DNA from: an uncultured beta proteobacterium | GTDB taxonomy: Bacteria > Pseudomonadota > Gammaproteobacteria > Burkholderiales > Burkholderiaceae_C | Direction: 5' to 3' | Assembly (NCBI GenBank): GCA_903876735.1 | Contig: CAIRAW010000006.1 | Span: 1-64,000, forward strand | DNA length: 64,000 bases | Shown here: positions 55,950-64,000 of the stretch, in pieces | Layout of the letters: the number at the start of each line of letters is the position of its first letter | Numbering within the stretch: position 1 is the first letter of the stretch | The notes under the pieces: model-generated | The model's database searches: none | The model's input: only the letters and a program-made list of their open reading frames with translations | What the model was told of the DNA's origin: nothing | Program-made: the position numbers and the translations under genes

Positions 55950-56441
55950 ATGAAAATTTCATTATTGATTCCATTGGTGGCCATTTCATTGGCCCACAGC
56001 AGTTTCGCCCAGGACCGGATCTACCGCTGCGGCAACGAGTACACCAATGCGGTGCCCCTCGGCCCTAAAGCAAGCGGCTGCAAATTGCTGGAAGGTGCCA
56101 ACGTGACGGTGGTTCAGGGCACGCGCCCGACGGCCTCGGCACCGGCGCGAACCCCGGCTTCTGCAGCGCAGCGGGTGGACGCCCTTGAGCAGAAATCAAG
56201 GGATTCGGACGCGCGCCAGATTCTGGAGTCGGAACTCAAGAAAGCGCAGGAACGCCAGCTTGACCTGCAGAAAGACTTCAACAATGGCGAGTTGTCGCTG
56301 CGCGCGGGCGAGACACGCAGTTCAAAGAGTTACCTGGACCGGTCGGCGGACCTCAAGGCCAGCCTGCTGCGCAATGAAAGTGATATTGCCGGCATTCGAC
56401 GCGAACTCGGGCGTGTTTCTGCGGCTCCTGCTGCGAAATGA
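55950..56441 (+). CDS. Secreted protein of unknown function between glnA and ntrB
   Basis: The 163-residue product starts at ATG 55950 after GGAAA and has a signal peptide (MKISLLIPLVAISLAHSSFA). The mature start QDRIYRCGNEYTNAVP resembles the DUF4124 opening, in which YRC-type segments precede a short beta region. An Ala/Pro spacer and a charged helical, probably coiled-coil, part (QILESELKKAQERQLDLQKDF) follow. Its stop overlaps the ntrB start (ATGA), so translation is coupled to the sensor kinase. The function is unknown. The envelope location next to a nitrogen regulator is odd. Confidence 0.75.
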   Translation: MKISLLIPLVAISLAHSSFAQDRIYRCGNEYTNAVPLGPKASGCKLLEGANVTVVQGTRPTASAPARTPASAAQRVDALEQKSRDSDARQILESELKKAQERQLDLQKDFNNGELSLRAGETRSSKSYLDRSADLKASLLRNESDIAGIRRELGRVSAAPAAK

Positions 56442-57553
56442 AAAGCTTGCAGCCGCCAGTTCCTGCCCCTCTCGCTTCCAGTGCCATGATGGTCATCCCG
56501 GTGCCTCTGCGGTTTCAGTCGTTCGACTTGCTGGCCACACTGGTGGCGGTGGTGCAGGGCGACGGTTCGGTGTTGTTTGCCAATGCCGCACTGGAAGATG
56601 CGCTGGGTATTTCAAGGCGGGCCATTGTGGGTTCACATTTTCCGGTCAGCTTTACGGAACCGCAAGGCCTGAAGAATGCACTGCAGGGCGTTGCTGGAAA
56701 TCAGTTTGAAGCCCTGCGCTATGACGCCTGGCTGGCCCGCTTGAACCGCGATCCACTGCCGGTGCATGTGATCGTGACGCAGACCGAAAGAGCCGATGAA
56801 ATCGTGGTCGAGTTGTTGCCACTGGAGTTGCAGGCGCGCCAGGATCGCGAGGAACGTCTGGCAGAACAGGCGCTTGCGAACAAGGAACTGATTCGCAATC
56901 TGGCGCATGAAATCAAGAACCCGCTGGGCGGCATCCGCGGTGCGGCGCAGCTGCTGGAGATGGAGATTGAATCGCGTGATTTGATCGAATACACCCAGGT
57001 CATCATTCACGAAGCAGACCGCCTGCAATCGCTGGTGGACCGTCTGCTGGCACCGCATCGGCGCCCGCATCTGGTGGGGGATGTGAATATTCATGAAGTA
57101 TGCGAGCATGTGCGCCTGTTGCTCTCAGCCGAATTCCCCAAGGGCTTGACCGTGGTGCGTGACTATGACACCTCGATTCCTGAATTTCGTGGCGATCGTG
57201 AGCAACTGATTCAAACCGTGCTCAACATTGCCCACAATGCCTGTCAGGCCTTGGTGGACAGAATCGCGCAGGGCGATGCGCAGCTTACTTTTCGCAGCCG
57301 TATCGCGCGCCAGATAACCTTCGGAAAAAAGCGCTACCGGTTGGCACTGGAATTGCATGTCATCGACAACGGGCCTGGTGTACCAGCCTCGATCAAAGAC
57401 CGTATTTTTTATCCGCTGGTGTCGGGGCGCGAAGGGGGTTCAGGCTTGGGCCTGACCCTGGCGCAAACCTTTGTGCAACAGCATCATGGCTTGATCGAGT
57501 GCGACAGTGTGCCGGGCCATACGGATTTCAAAATATTGATTCCGTTACCTTAA
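56438..57553 (+). CDS. ntrB: Nitrogen regulation sensor histidine kinase NtrB
   Basis: The 371-residue cytoplasmic kinase has a PAS domain (FDLLATLVAVVQGDGSVLFANAALEDALGIS) and the H-box RNLAHEIKNPLGGIRGAAQLLE with His157. The ATP-binding segments are NIAHNACQAL, DNGPGVP and GREGGSGLGLTLAQTFVQQH. NtrB phosphorylates NtrC under nitrogen limitation and is controlled by PII (GlnB). It starts in an ATGA overlap with the gene before it. ntrC follows after 73 bases. Confidence 0.94.
   Translation: MKSLQPPVPAPLASSAMMVIPVPLRFQSFDLLATLVAVVQGDGSVLFANAALEDALGISRRAIVGSHFPVSFTEPQGLKNALQGVAGNQFEALRYDAWLARLNRDPLPVHVIVTQTERADEIVVELLPLELQARQDREERLAEQALANKELIRNLAHEIKNPLGGIRGAAQLLEMEIESRDLIEYTQVIIHEADRLQSLVDRLLAPHRRPHLVGDVNIHEVCEHVRLLLSAEFPKGLTVVRDYDTSIPEFRGDREQLIQTVLNIAHNACQALVDRIAQGDAQLTFRSRIARQITFGKKRYRLALELHVIDNGPGVPASIKDRIFYPLVSGREGGSGLGLTLAQTFVQQHHGLIECDSVPGHTDFKILIPLP
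57341..57358 (+). promoter_or_regulatory. Possible internal sigma-54 promoter within ntrB, ahead of ntrC
   Basis: TTGGCACTGGAATTGCAT is an almost exact -24/-12 consensus with the correct ten-base spacing. It lies inside ntrB, about 270 bases before the ntrC start. The bases also encode RLALELH, so coding need may explain the match. No nearby activator site is recognised. Confidence 0.3.
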
Positions 57554-57626
57554 TCTACAACGCAAGGGTGGTTCTGTTTCTTCTTCGTGACGAATAGACC
57601 AGAACCCCATTAATCAGGGAAAAGCT

Positions 57627-59123
<1,497 letters not shown>

Positions 59124-59132
<9 letters not shown>

Positions 59133-59888
59133 TTCCAGCATCACCGGGGCGTGATCGCTGGGACGTTCATTCTTGCGCGGTGTCCGGTCGATCACGCAGG
59201 ACTTTGCCAGGGGCTTGAGCGCATCGCTGATCAGGATGTGGTCAATGCGCAGGCCGCGGTTGCGCCGGAAGCCGAAGTCGCGGTAGTCCCACCAGGAGTA
59301 GCTTTTGTCGGCTTGTTTGAAAAGTCGGAAGGCGTCGTGCAGACCGAGCGCGATCAGCGCGCGCAACTCGTAGCGCTCTTCCTCGGTGCAGTGAATCGTG
59401 TCTTTCAGGCCCACCGGGTCCCAGACGTCGGCATCGTCAAAGGTGATGTTGTAGTCGCCCATCAACACCAGTTTCGGGTGTGCCTTTAATTCTTCGCGGA
59501 CCCAGTTGCGCAAGCCCTTGAGCCAGGCCATTTTGTAATCGAACTTTTCCGAACCGGGTTCCTGCCCGTTGGGGAAATAGGCGCCGATGACTCGGATGCC
59601 TTCCACATCGGCGCTGATGACACGGGCCAGTTCATCGTCAAAGCCGGGGATGTTTCTGATCACCCCGGTGGCCGGCGCGCGTGACAGCAGGGCCACACCG
59701 TTGTAAGTTTTTTGCCCGAAGCAGTGCGCCTGGTAACCGGCCTGCGTCAGGGCATCGAACGGAAACTTGTCGTCCGTCATCTTGAGTTCCTGCAGCGCCA
59801 GCACATCCACCGGATTGGCCGCGAGCCAGTCCAGTACCTGTGGCAGACGCACGGTCAGGGAGTTGATGTTCCAGGTGGCGAGTTTCAT
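59124..59888 (-). CDS. xth: Exodeoxyribonuclease III (Xth family)
   Basis: The 254-residue enzyme has the AP-endonuclease/exonuclease III motifs LATWNINSLTVRL, ALQELKMTDDKFP, MGDYNIT and DHILISDALK, and ends NERPSDHAPVMLELL. These supply the metal-binding Glu, Asp and catalytic His of this family. It acts on abasic sites and 3' ends in base excision repair. It is convergent with ntrC, overlapping by nine bases at the 3' ends, and is preceded by the hydratase-like gene 18 bases away on the same strand. Confidence 0.93.
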
Positions 59889-59906
59889 CGATGGGTGTCT
59901 CTCGTT

Positions 59907-60737
59907 CTAGCAAAATTCAACATCAAGTTGGGCCAGTGGTGCACCGAAATCGCCGCGCCACTGCTCGCCGGGTTGTACCGGCCAGGCATCGGTCCACGTG
60001 CCGGTGGTGACAACGTCACCCGGCAGCAGGTCAGGCGCGCTGGGGCATTGGCGTAACTCGACCAGAAAATGTTGCAGAGCATTCAGTGGGCTGCCCAGCA
60101 CGTTGGCGCCGCAACCCTGATCGATAACTTGCCGGTCTTTGAGCAAGCTGACCTTGGCGCCAGCAAGCAACTCGTTGAGTTGACTGGCGTTGCCGGCGAT
60201 GCTGGCCATGGGTATCTTGCGGCCGACCAGCAGACGGGCATGCAGGGCACCGTCGGCCACGGTATCGGCGGCCTTGAACTTCCAGTCCCGCAGGTGTGAC
60301 TGAACCACTTCAAAGCCCGGTGCCAGCCATTCAATGTCGGCGAACAGTTGTTCGATCGACGCGTTGGGCGGCGGGGTGCGCTTCATGCCGAATACCAGTT
60401 CGGGCTCGATGCGGGGTTGGCAGGTGCTCTGCAGCGAAACGCTGCCATGCCCGCCATCATCACAAAAACTCAGGGTGCTGTCGTAGACCGTTCCCCAGAT
60501 TGGCGCGTAGACACCGTAGCGCGGCCAGATGTTGCGGTTGGTAAAACCGATTTTGTAACCGCGTGGCTGTTCACCGCGATTGCAGCGCAGTTGTCGCAGC
60601 GCCAGGGCGTTCTGGTAGGCAGCTGGCAGGTCACAGTTGTCAGGGATCGCTGCGTTCCAGAGCGCACCACTGTCATTGTGCTGGAGCAGGGTTTGGGGCG
60701 TCATGGGCATGGCTGATGTGGCATGATAAAACGCCAT
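59907..60737 (-). CDS. 2-keto-4-pentenoate hydratase-like protein (FAH superfamily)
   Basis: The 276-residue protein resembles MhpD/HpaH-type hydratases: RGYKIGFTNRNIWPRYGVYAPIWG, RIEPELVFGM with the metal-binding Glu residues and ADTVADGALHARLLVGR. The ending LLPGDVVTTGTWTDAWPVQPG carries the FAH-family TTGT motif. It probably hydrates or decarboxylates a keto-enoate in aromatic-compound breakdown, but no pathway partners are nearby. The start is uncertain: ATG 60737 is used, and ATG 60710 or 60704 are possible; none has a clear ribosome site. Confidence 0.8.
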   Translation of the reverse strand: MAFYHATSAMPMTPQTLLQHNDSGALWNAAIPDNCDLPAAYQNALALRQLRCNRGEQPRGYKIGFTNRNIWPRYGVYAPIWGTVYDSTLSFCDDGGHGSVSLQSTCQPRIEPELVFGMKRTPPPNASIEQLFADIEWLAPGFEVVQSHLRDWKFKAADTVADGALHARLLVGRKIPMASIAGNASQLNELLAGAKVSLLKDRQVIDQGCGANVLGSPLNALQHFLVELRQCPSAPDLLPGDVVTTGTWTDAWPVQPGEQWRGDFGAPLAQLDVEFC

Positions 60738-60768
60738 TATCCGGTGGCGCCGCGCTGCGCGCCCGAGC

Positions 60769-61743
60769 TTAGTTCACAAGTACCAGTTTGCCCATCACGC
60801 CGCGTGAACCCATATGGGCATAAGCGGCTTTGAGTTCGGCCATCGGCATGCTGCGGTCGATGACGGGCTTGATCTTGCCTTGGGCGTACATCTGGGCCAG
60901 GGTCTGCATCATGGCGGCGTTGGCTTTGGGTTCGTGTTTGGAATAACTGCCCCAGAACACACCGACCACGGATGCGCCCTTGAGCAGGGGCAGGTTGAGC
61001 GGCAGCGACGGGATGGCGCCGGATGCGAAACCGATCACCAGGTAGCGCCCGCGCCAGGCAATGGAGCGCAAGGCCGGTTCAGCCAGGTCTCCGCCCACCG
61101 GGTCATAGATGACGTCCGGGCCCTTGCCGTCAGTCAGCAGTTTGATGGCGTCGCGCAGGTTCTCTTTGCCGTAGTTGATGGTGGCGTCGGCGCCGATGCT
61201 CTTGCACAGCGCGCATTTTTCATCGGTGGACGCGGCCGCGATGACCCTGGCGCCGCAGGCTTTTGCGATCTGGATGGCCGAGGTTCCCACGCCACCGGCC
61301 GCACCGAGCACCAGCACGGTTTCGCCGGCCTTGAGCTGGGCCCGGTCCACCAGTGCATGGTGGGATGTGGCATAAATCATGATGAATGCGGCAGCGTCGA
61401 CAAAGCTGAATGCGTCCGGCAGCGGCATGCACAGCGCCGCGGGCGCCAGGGTGTGGGTGCCGAAACCGCCGGTGCCTGAGAGACAGGCCACATGCTGGCC
61501 AAGCTTGAGGTGGCTAACGCCAGCGCCAATTGCTTGAACAATGCCGGCGTATTCGGAGCCCGGTACAAAGGGCAGTTCAGGCTTCATCTGGTACTTGTTC
61601 TGCACGATCAGCAGATCGGGAAAGTTCAGGCTCGCGGCCTTGATTTCGATCAGCACCTCGCCCGGTCCGGGCTGGGGCGTGGGCAGTTCTTTCCAGGTCA
61701 GGGCATCGACGCCGATGGGGTTTTCACAAAGCCAGGCATGCAT
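60769..61743 (-). CDS. NADPH:quinone oxidoreductase-like MDR protein
   Basis: The 324-residue protein starts at ATG 61743 (MHAWLCENPIGVDALTWKELPTPQPGPGEVLI). It has a GroES-like domain (AASLNFPDLLIVQNKYQMKPELPFVPGSEYAG) and the NADPH-binding motif VLVLGAAGGVGTSAIQIAKACGARVIAAAST. YDPVGGDLAEPALRSIAWRGRYLVIGFASG is typical of QorA-type quinone reductases without structural zinc. It probably reduces quinones or enones. It is transcribed in the same direction as the hydratase-like gene and is divergent from surE, with 121 bases between. Confidence 0.9.
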   Translation of the reverse strand: MHAWLCENPIGVDALTWKELPTPQPGPGEVLIEIKAASLNFPDLLIVQNKYQMKPELPFVPGSEYAGIVQAIGAGVSHLKLGQHVACLSGTGGFGTHTLAPAALCMPLPDAFSFVDAAAFIMIYATSHHALVDRAQLKAGETVLVLGAAGGVGTSAIQIAKACGARVIAAASTDEKCALCKSIGADATINYGKENLRDAIKLLTDGKGPDVIYDPVGGDLAEPALRSIAWRGRYLVIGFASGAIPSLPLNLPLLKGASVVGVFWGSYSKHEPKANAAMMQTLAQMYAQGKIKPVIDRSMPMAELKAAYAHMGSRGVMGKLVLVN

Positions 61744-61864
61744 GGGGTCAGTCTCCAATAAAGTTGCCGAATGATAGAGGCTGCTACAGGGGAAAAATGT
61801 CCCACGCGTGACCACGACGGAAAATCAGACCGGCACCTACAATGAAGATCAACTCTGTTTGCCT

Positions 61865-62641
61865 ATGAAGATTCTTATTTCCAACGACGACGGTTACCAG
61901 GCGCCAGGCATTGTGGCCCTCTATGAAGCCCTGAAAGATGTGGCCGAGGTCGAGGTCATTGCGCCCGAGCAGAACAACAGCGCCAAGTCGAATGCGCTGA
62001 CCCTGCATTCGCCGATGTACGTGCACCGTGCCAGCAATGGGTTTCGCTATATCAATGGCACGCCGGCGGACTGTGTGCACATTGCCTTGACCGGCCTGCT
62101 CGGTTACCGGCCGGACCTGGTGGTTTCGGGCATCAACAACGGCGCCAACATGGGCGACGACACGATTTACTCCGGTACCGTGGGTGCGGCGATGGAAGGC
62201 TATTTGTTCGGCGTTCCGGCGATTGCGTTTTCACAGGTCGAGAAGAACTGGGGCGAATTGGAAGCTGCGGCCCGCAAGGCGCGCGACCTGGTCGTGCAAA
62301 TGTCGCGACAAAACCTGATCGGCGCCAGCCCCTGGCTGCTCAATGTCAACATTCCGAACCTGCCGTTTGAGAAACTGGGGCATGTCAAACTGTGCCGGCT
62401 CGGACGGCGTCATGCGGCGGAGTCGGTGATTACCCAGATCAGCCCGCGCGGCGAAACCATGTACTGGATTGGTGCCGCCGGGCCCGTACTGGACGAGGCT
62501 GAAGGAACCGACTTTTACGCGACCGCGCAGGGCCACATTGCGATGACACCCCTGAAGGTTGATCTGACCGACCACGACCATCTCGGTTATTGGGCGCAGA
62601 CGGCGGCCAGGCTGGCCGAGCCTGGCATGCCACCGGTATGA
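61865..62641 (+). CDS. surE: 5'/3'-nucleotidase SurE
   Basis: The 258-residue enzyme starts at ATG 61865 with [23 protein letters not shown], where NDD supplies metal-binding residues. The family motif [17 protein letters not shown] and the site [25 protein letters not shown] follow. SurE dephosphorylates nucleoside monophosphates in the stationary phase or stress response. The longer upstream frame is not conserved in form and is rejected. It is followed by pcm after 6 bases, the classic surE-pcm-nlpD arrangement. Confidence 0.96.
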   Translation: MKILISNDDGYQAPGIVALYEALKDVAEVEVIAPEQNNSAKSNALTLHSPMYVHRASNGFRYINGTPADCVHIALTGLLGYRPDLVVSGINNGANMGDDTIYSGTVGAAMEGYLFGVPAIAFSQVEKNWGELEAAARKARDLVVQMSRQNLIGASPWLLNVNIPNLPFEKLGHVKLCRLGRRHAAESVITQISPRGETMYWIGAAGPVLDEAEGTDFYATAQGHIAMTPLKVDLTDHDHLGYWAQTAARLAEPGMPPV

Positions 62642-62647
62642 GCCGGA

Positions 62648-63403
62648 ATGAATAAGCGACCGTCCTTTCCGGCACGGCTCGATTTTTCGGGCACTCAGGC
62701 CAAGCCGGCCAAGCCTGTACCTGCGGCGAATGCGGTGTCGCAGGGGGTCGGGATGGATTCTGGCGCCGTGCGCATGAACATGGTCCGCAAGTTGGCCGGG
62801 CAAGGCATTACCGACGCCGCCGTGTTGTCGGCGATGGGTTTGATCGAGCGCCACCGTTTTGTTGACAGTGCGCTGGTTAACCAGGCCTATGAGGATACGA
62901 GCCTGCCGATCGGGCTGGGCCAGACCATCTCCAAGCCCGGTGTGGTGGCACGCATGGCAGAGTTACTGCGCCAGGGTGTGACGGGTCAGCTTGGGCGCGT
63001 GCTTGAAATCGGAACCGGCTGTGGCTACCAGGCGGCCGTGCTGAGCCAACTGGCGACCGAGGTCTACAGCATCGAGCGCCTGCGTGGTCTGCATGAAAAA
63101 GCGCGCGTCAACCTGCGCCATTTGCGCTTGGCCAACCTGCATTTGCTGTTTGGTGACGGAATGCTGGGCTATCCGAAAGGTGCGCCTTACGCCGCCATCA
63201 TTGCGGCTGCCGGTGGTGAGGCCGTGCCACAGGCCTGGATTGAGCAACTCGCGGTTGGCGGTCGAATTGTGGCGCCCGTGCACAACGGGCCGGCAGCGGC
63301 CGGGCAACAGGCTCTGCTGGTGATCGACAAAACGCCCCAGGGGTTGCGCCAGACGCTGCTCGAGCCGGTTCTCTTTGTCCCTATAAAATCAGGCGTCGCG
63401 TAA
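62648..63403 (+). CDS. pcm: Protein-L-isoaspartate O-methyltransferase
   Basis: The 251-residue methyltransferase has the SAM motif VLEIGTGCGYQAAVLSQLATEVYSIERL and the PCMT-specific segment GLGQTISKPGVVARMAELL. It initiates repair of isomerised aspartyl residues. An N-terminal extension of about 45 residues (RPSFPARLDFSGTQAKPAKP) precedes the catalytic domain, a feature of betaproteobacterial proteins. It lies between surE and nlpD in a probable operon. Confidence 0.95.
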   Translation: MNKRPSFPARLDFSGTQAKPAKPVPAANAVSQGVGMDSGAVRMNMVRKLAGQGITDAAVLSAMGLIERHRFVDSALVNQAYEDTSLPIGLGQTISKPGVVARMAELLRQGVTGQLGRVLEIGTGCGYQAAVLSQLATEVYSIERLRGLHEKARVNLRHLRLANLHLLFGDGMLGYPKGAPYAAIIAAAGGEAVPQAWIEQLAVGGRIVAPVHNGPAAAGQQALLVIDKTPQGLRQTLLEPVLFVPIKSGVA

Positions 63404-63413
63404 AGGGTTTCCT

Positions 63414-64000
63414 ATGTTCAGTTTGAGTGTTCGGATGGTGTCAGCTTTGATGCTCGTGGTGGCCAGTCTGGTGCTGGGCGGGTGTGCGTCCAAGGCGGTC
63501 AACCGTGCGCCAGTGGAAGAGCGGGGCCCGACGATTGGCAAGGTGACACCGGTGGCGGCGGAGCCGGCAGCCGCAGCAGCGGTCAAACAACTGCCGGGAT
63601 TCGAGAACGCGGGCAAGCCCGGCTATTACACCGTCAAGCAGGGTGATACCCTGATCCGCATCGGTCTGGACCATGGGCAGGGCGCAAAAGACATCGCGCG
63701 CTGGAGCGGCGTTGAGAATCCGAACCGCATTGAAGTTGGCCAGGTGCTGCGGGTCGAGCCGCCGCTGGCGCCTGTTGCCACCGGGGTCGTTACCCGACCC
63801 GTGACCCAGGCCAGTGTTACACCGTTGCCGGGCACTTCGGCGCCGGCGCCTGTCGCTGCGCCGTCGAGTGCCAGCGCGAGCAAATCGGTTGCGGCGGCAG
63901 GGGATGATGAAATCAACTGGATCTGGCCGACCAGCGGACCCGTGCTGAGCGGTTTTGATGAGATCAAGAACAAGGGGCTCGACATTGGCGGCGTAGCCGG
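63414..64000 (+). CDS. nlpD: NlpD-like lipoprotein with LysM domain (3' end outside window)
   Basis: The frame from ATG 63414 stays open to the window edge, giving about 195 residues. It has a lipoprotein signal ending LVLGGC and a LysM domain (YYTVKQGDTLIRIGLDHGQ; LSRIEVGQ-like region) for peptidoglycan binding. An Ala/Pro/Val-rich linker follows, and then the start of an M23 (LytM) peptidase-like domain (INWIWPTSGPVLSGFDEIKNKGLDIGG). NlpD activates the cell-division amidase AmiC. In this family rpoS usually follows, but that lies beyond the window. Confidence 0.9.
   Translation, partial: MFSLSVRMVSALMLVVASLVLGGCASKAVNRAPVEERGPTIGKVTPVAAEPAAAAAVKQLPGFENAGKPGYYTVKQGDTLIRIGLDHGQGAKDIARWSGVENPNRIEVGQVLRVEPPLAPVATGVVTRPVTQASVTPLPGTSAPAPVAAPSSASASKSVAAAGDDEINWIWPTSGPVLSGFDEIKNKGLDIGGVA

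Noticed and set aside
54383-55984. 533-codon open frame on the minus strand across glnA
   Set aside because: It is an antisense shadow of glnA, with low-complexity composition and no recognisable domain, while glnA on the plus strand is unambiguous.

Overview
The window looks like a chromosomal segment of a betaproteobacterium, most probably order Burkholderiales and close to the Comamonadaceae (Rhodoferax/Polaromonas-like). This is inferred from the high GC content, dense coding on both strands, the surE-pcm-nlpD order at the right end, glnA followed by ntrB and ntrC, a Pseudomonas-type bkd operon, and BMP-type and FbpB-type ABC operons. I see no rRNA, tRNA, CRISPR array, prophage or intact insertion sequence. 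I support 58 protein genes, two of them cut by the window edges.

Left part (1-13.3 kb): a small membrane protein gene reads off the left edge from a sigma-54-type promoter. It is followed by an L,D-transpeptidase and a Tat-exported M15/DUF882 peptidase (cell wall), rdgC, a GNAT enzyme, a quinone-reductase-like MDR protein, a serine hydrolase, a MASE1-like membrane protein, a small winged-helix protein and an SDR oxidoreductase. A tight four-gene minus-strand operon (8.8-11.8 kb) joins a minimal J-domain protein to three proteins I cannot assign. It is divergent from rarA and is the best candidate here for an undescribed system.

Transport and branched-chain amino acids (13.3-27.8 kb): an FbpABC/PotABCD-like uptake operon with one binding protein, one fused permease and two ATPases is followed by livHMGF for branched-chain amino acid uptake and a short Crp/Fnr-type regulator with an FNR-like box upstream. 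Converging on these is bkdA1-bkdA2-bkdB-lpd, which encodes the branched-chain 2-oxoacid dehydrogenase. Uptake and oxidation of Val/Leu/Ile are therefore neighbours.

Middle (27.9-46.8 kb): a GNAT enzyme, a proline-iminopeptidase-like hydrolase and two tandem Tat/lipoprotein serine hydrolases sharing an unassigned C-terminal region lie on the minus strand. A BMP-family nucleoside/purine-type ABC importer follows. Next come a hybrid histidine kinase with an in-tandem PAS triplication, a bacteriohemerythrin, an HD-GYP-like protein with altered signature residues, a REP-like repeat and an NMT1/Ssu-type ABC importer.

Right part (46.9-64 kb): xdhA-xdhB (xanthine dehydrogenase) is divergent from that importer and, with the BMP importer, suggests purine salvage and catabolism. 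Then come a secreted hypothetical protein, an rRNA pseudouridine synthase, an EI24/CysZ-like membrane protein and a MoCF-domain protein whose gene carries an apparent in-frame palindromic repeat insertion. The nitrogen-control cluster glnA-orf-ntrB-ntrC has a clear sigma-54 promoter and NtrC-like sites. Exonuclease III, a hydratase-like FAH protein, a quinone oxidoreductase, surE, pcm and the start of nlpD complete the window.

All function calls come from reading motifs and from recalled family resemblance. No database search was run.
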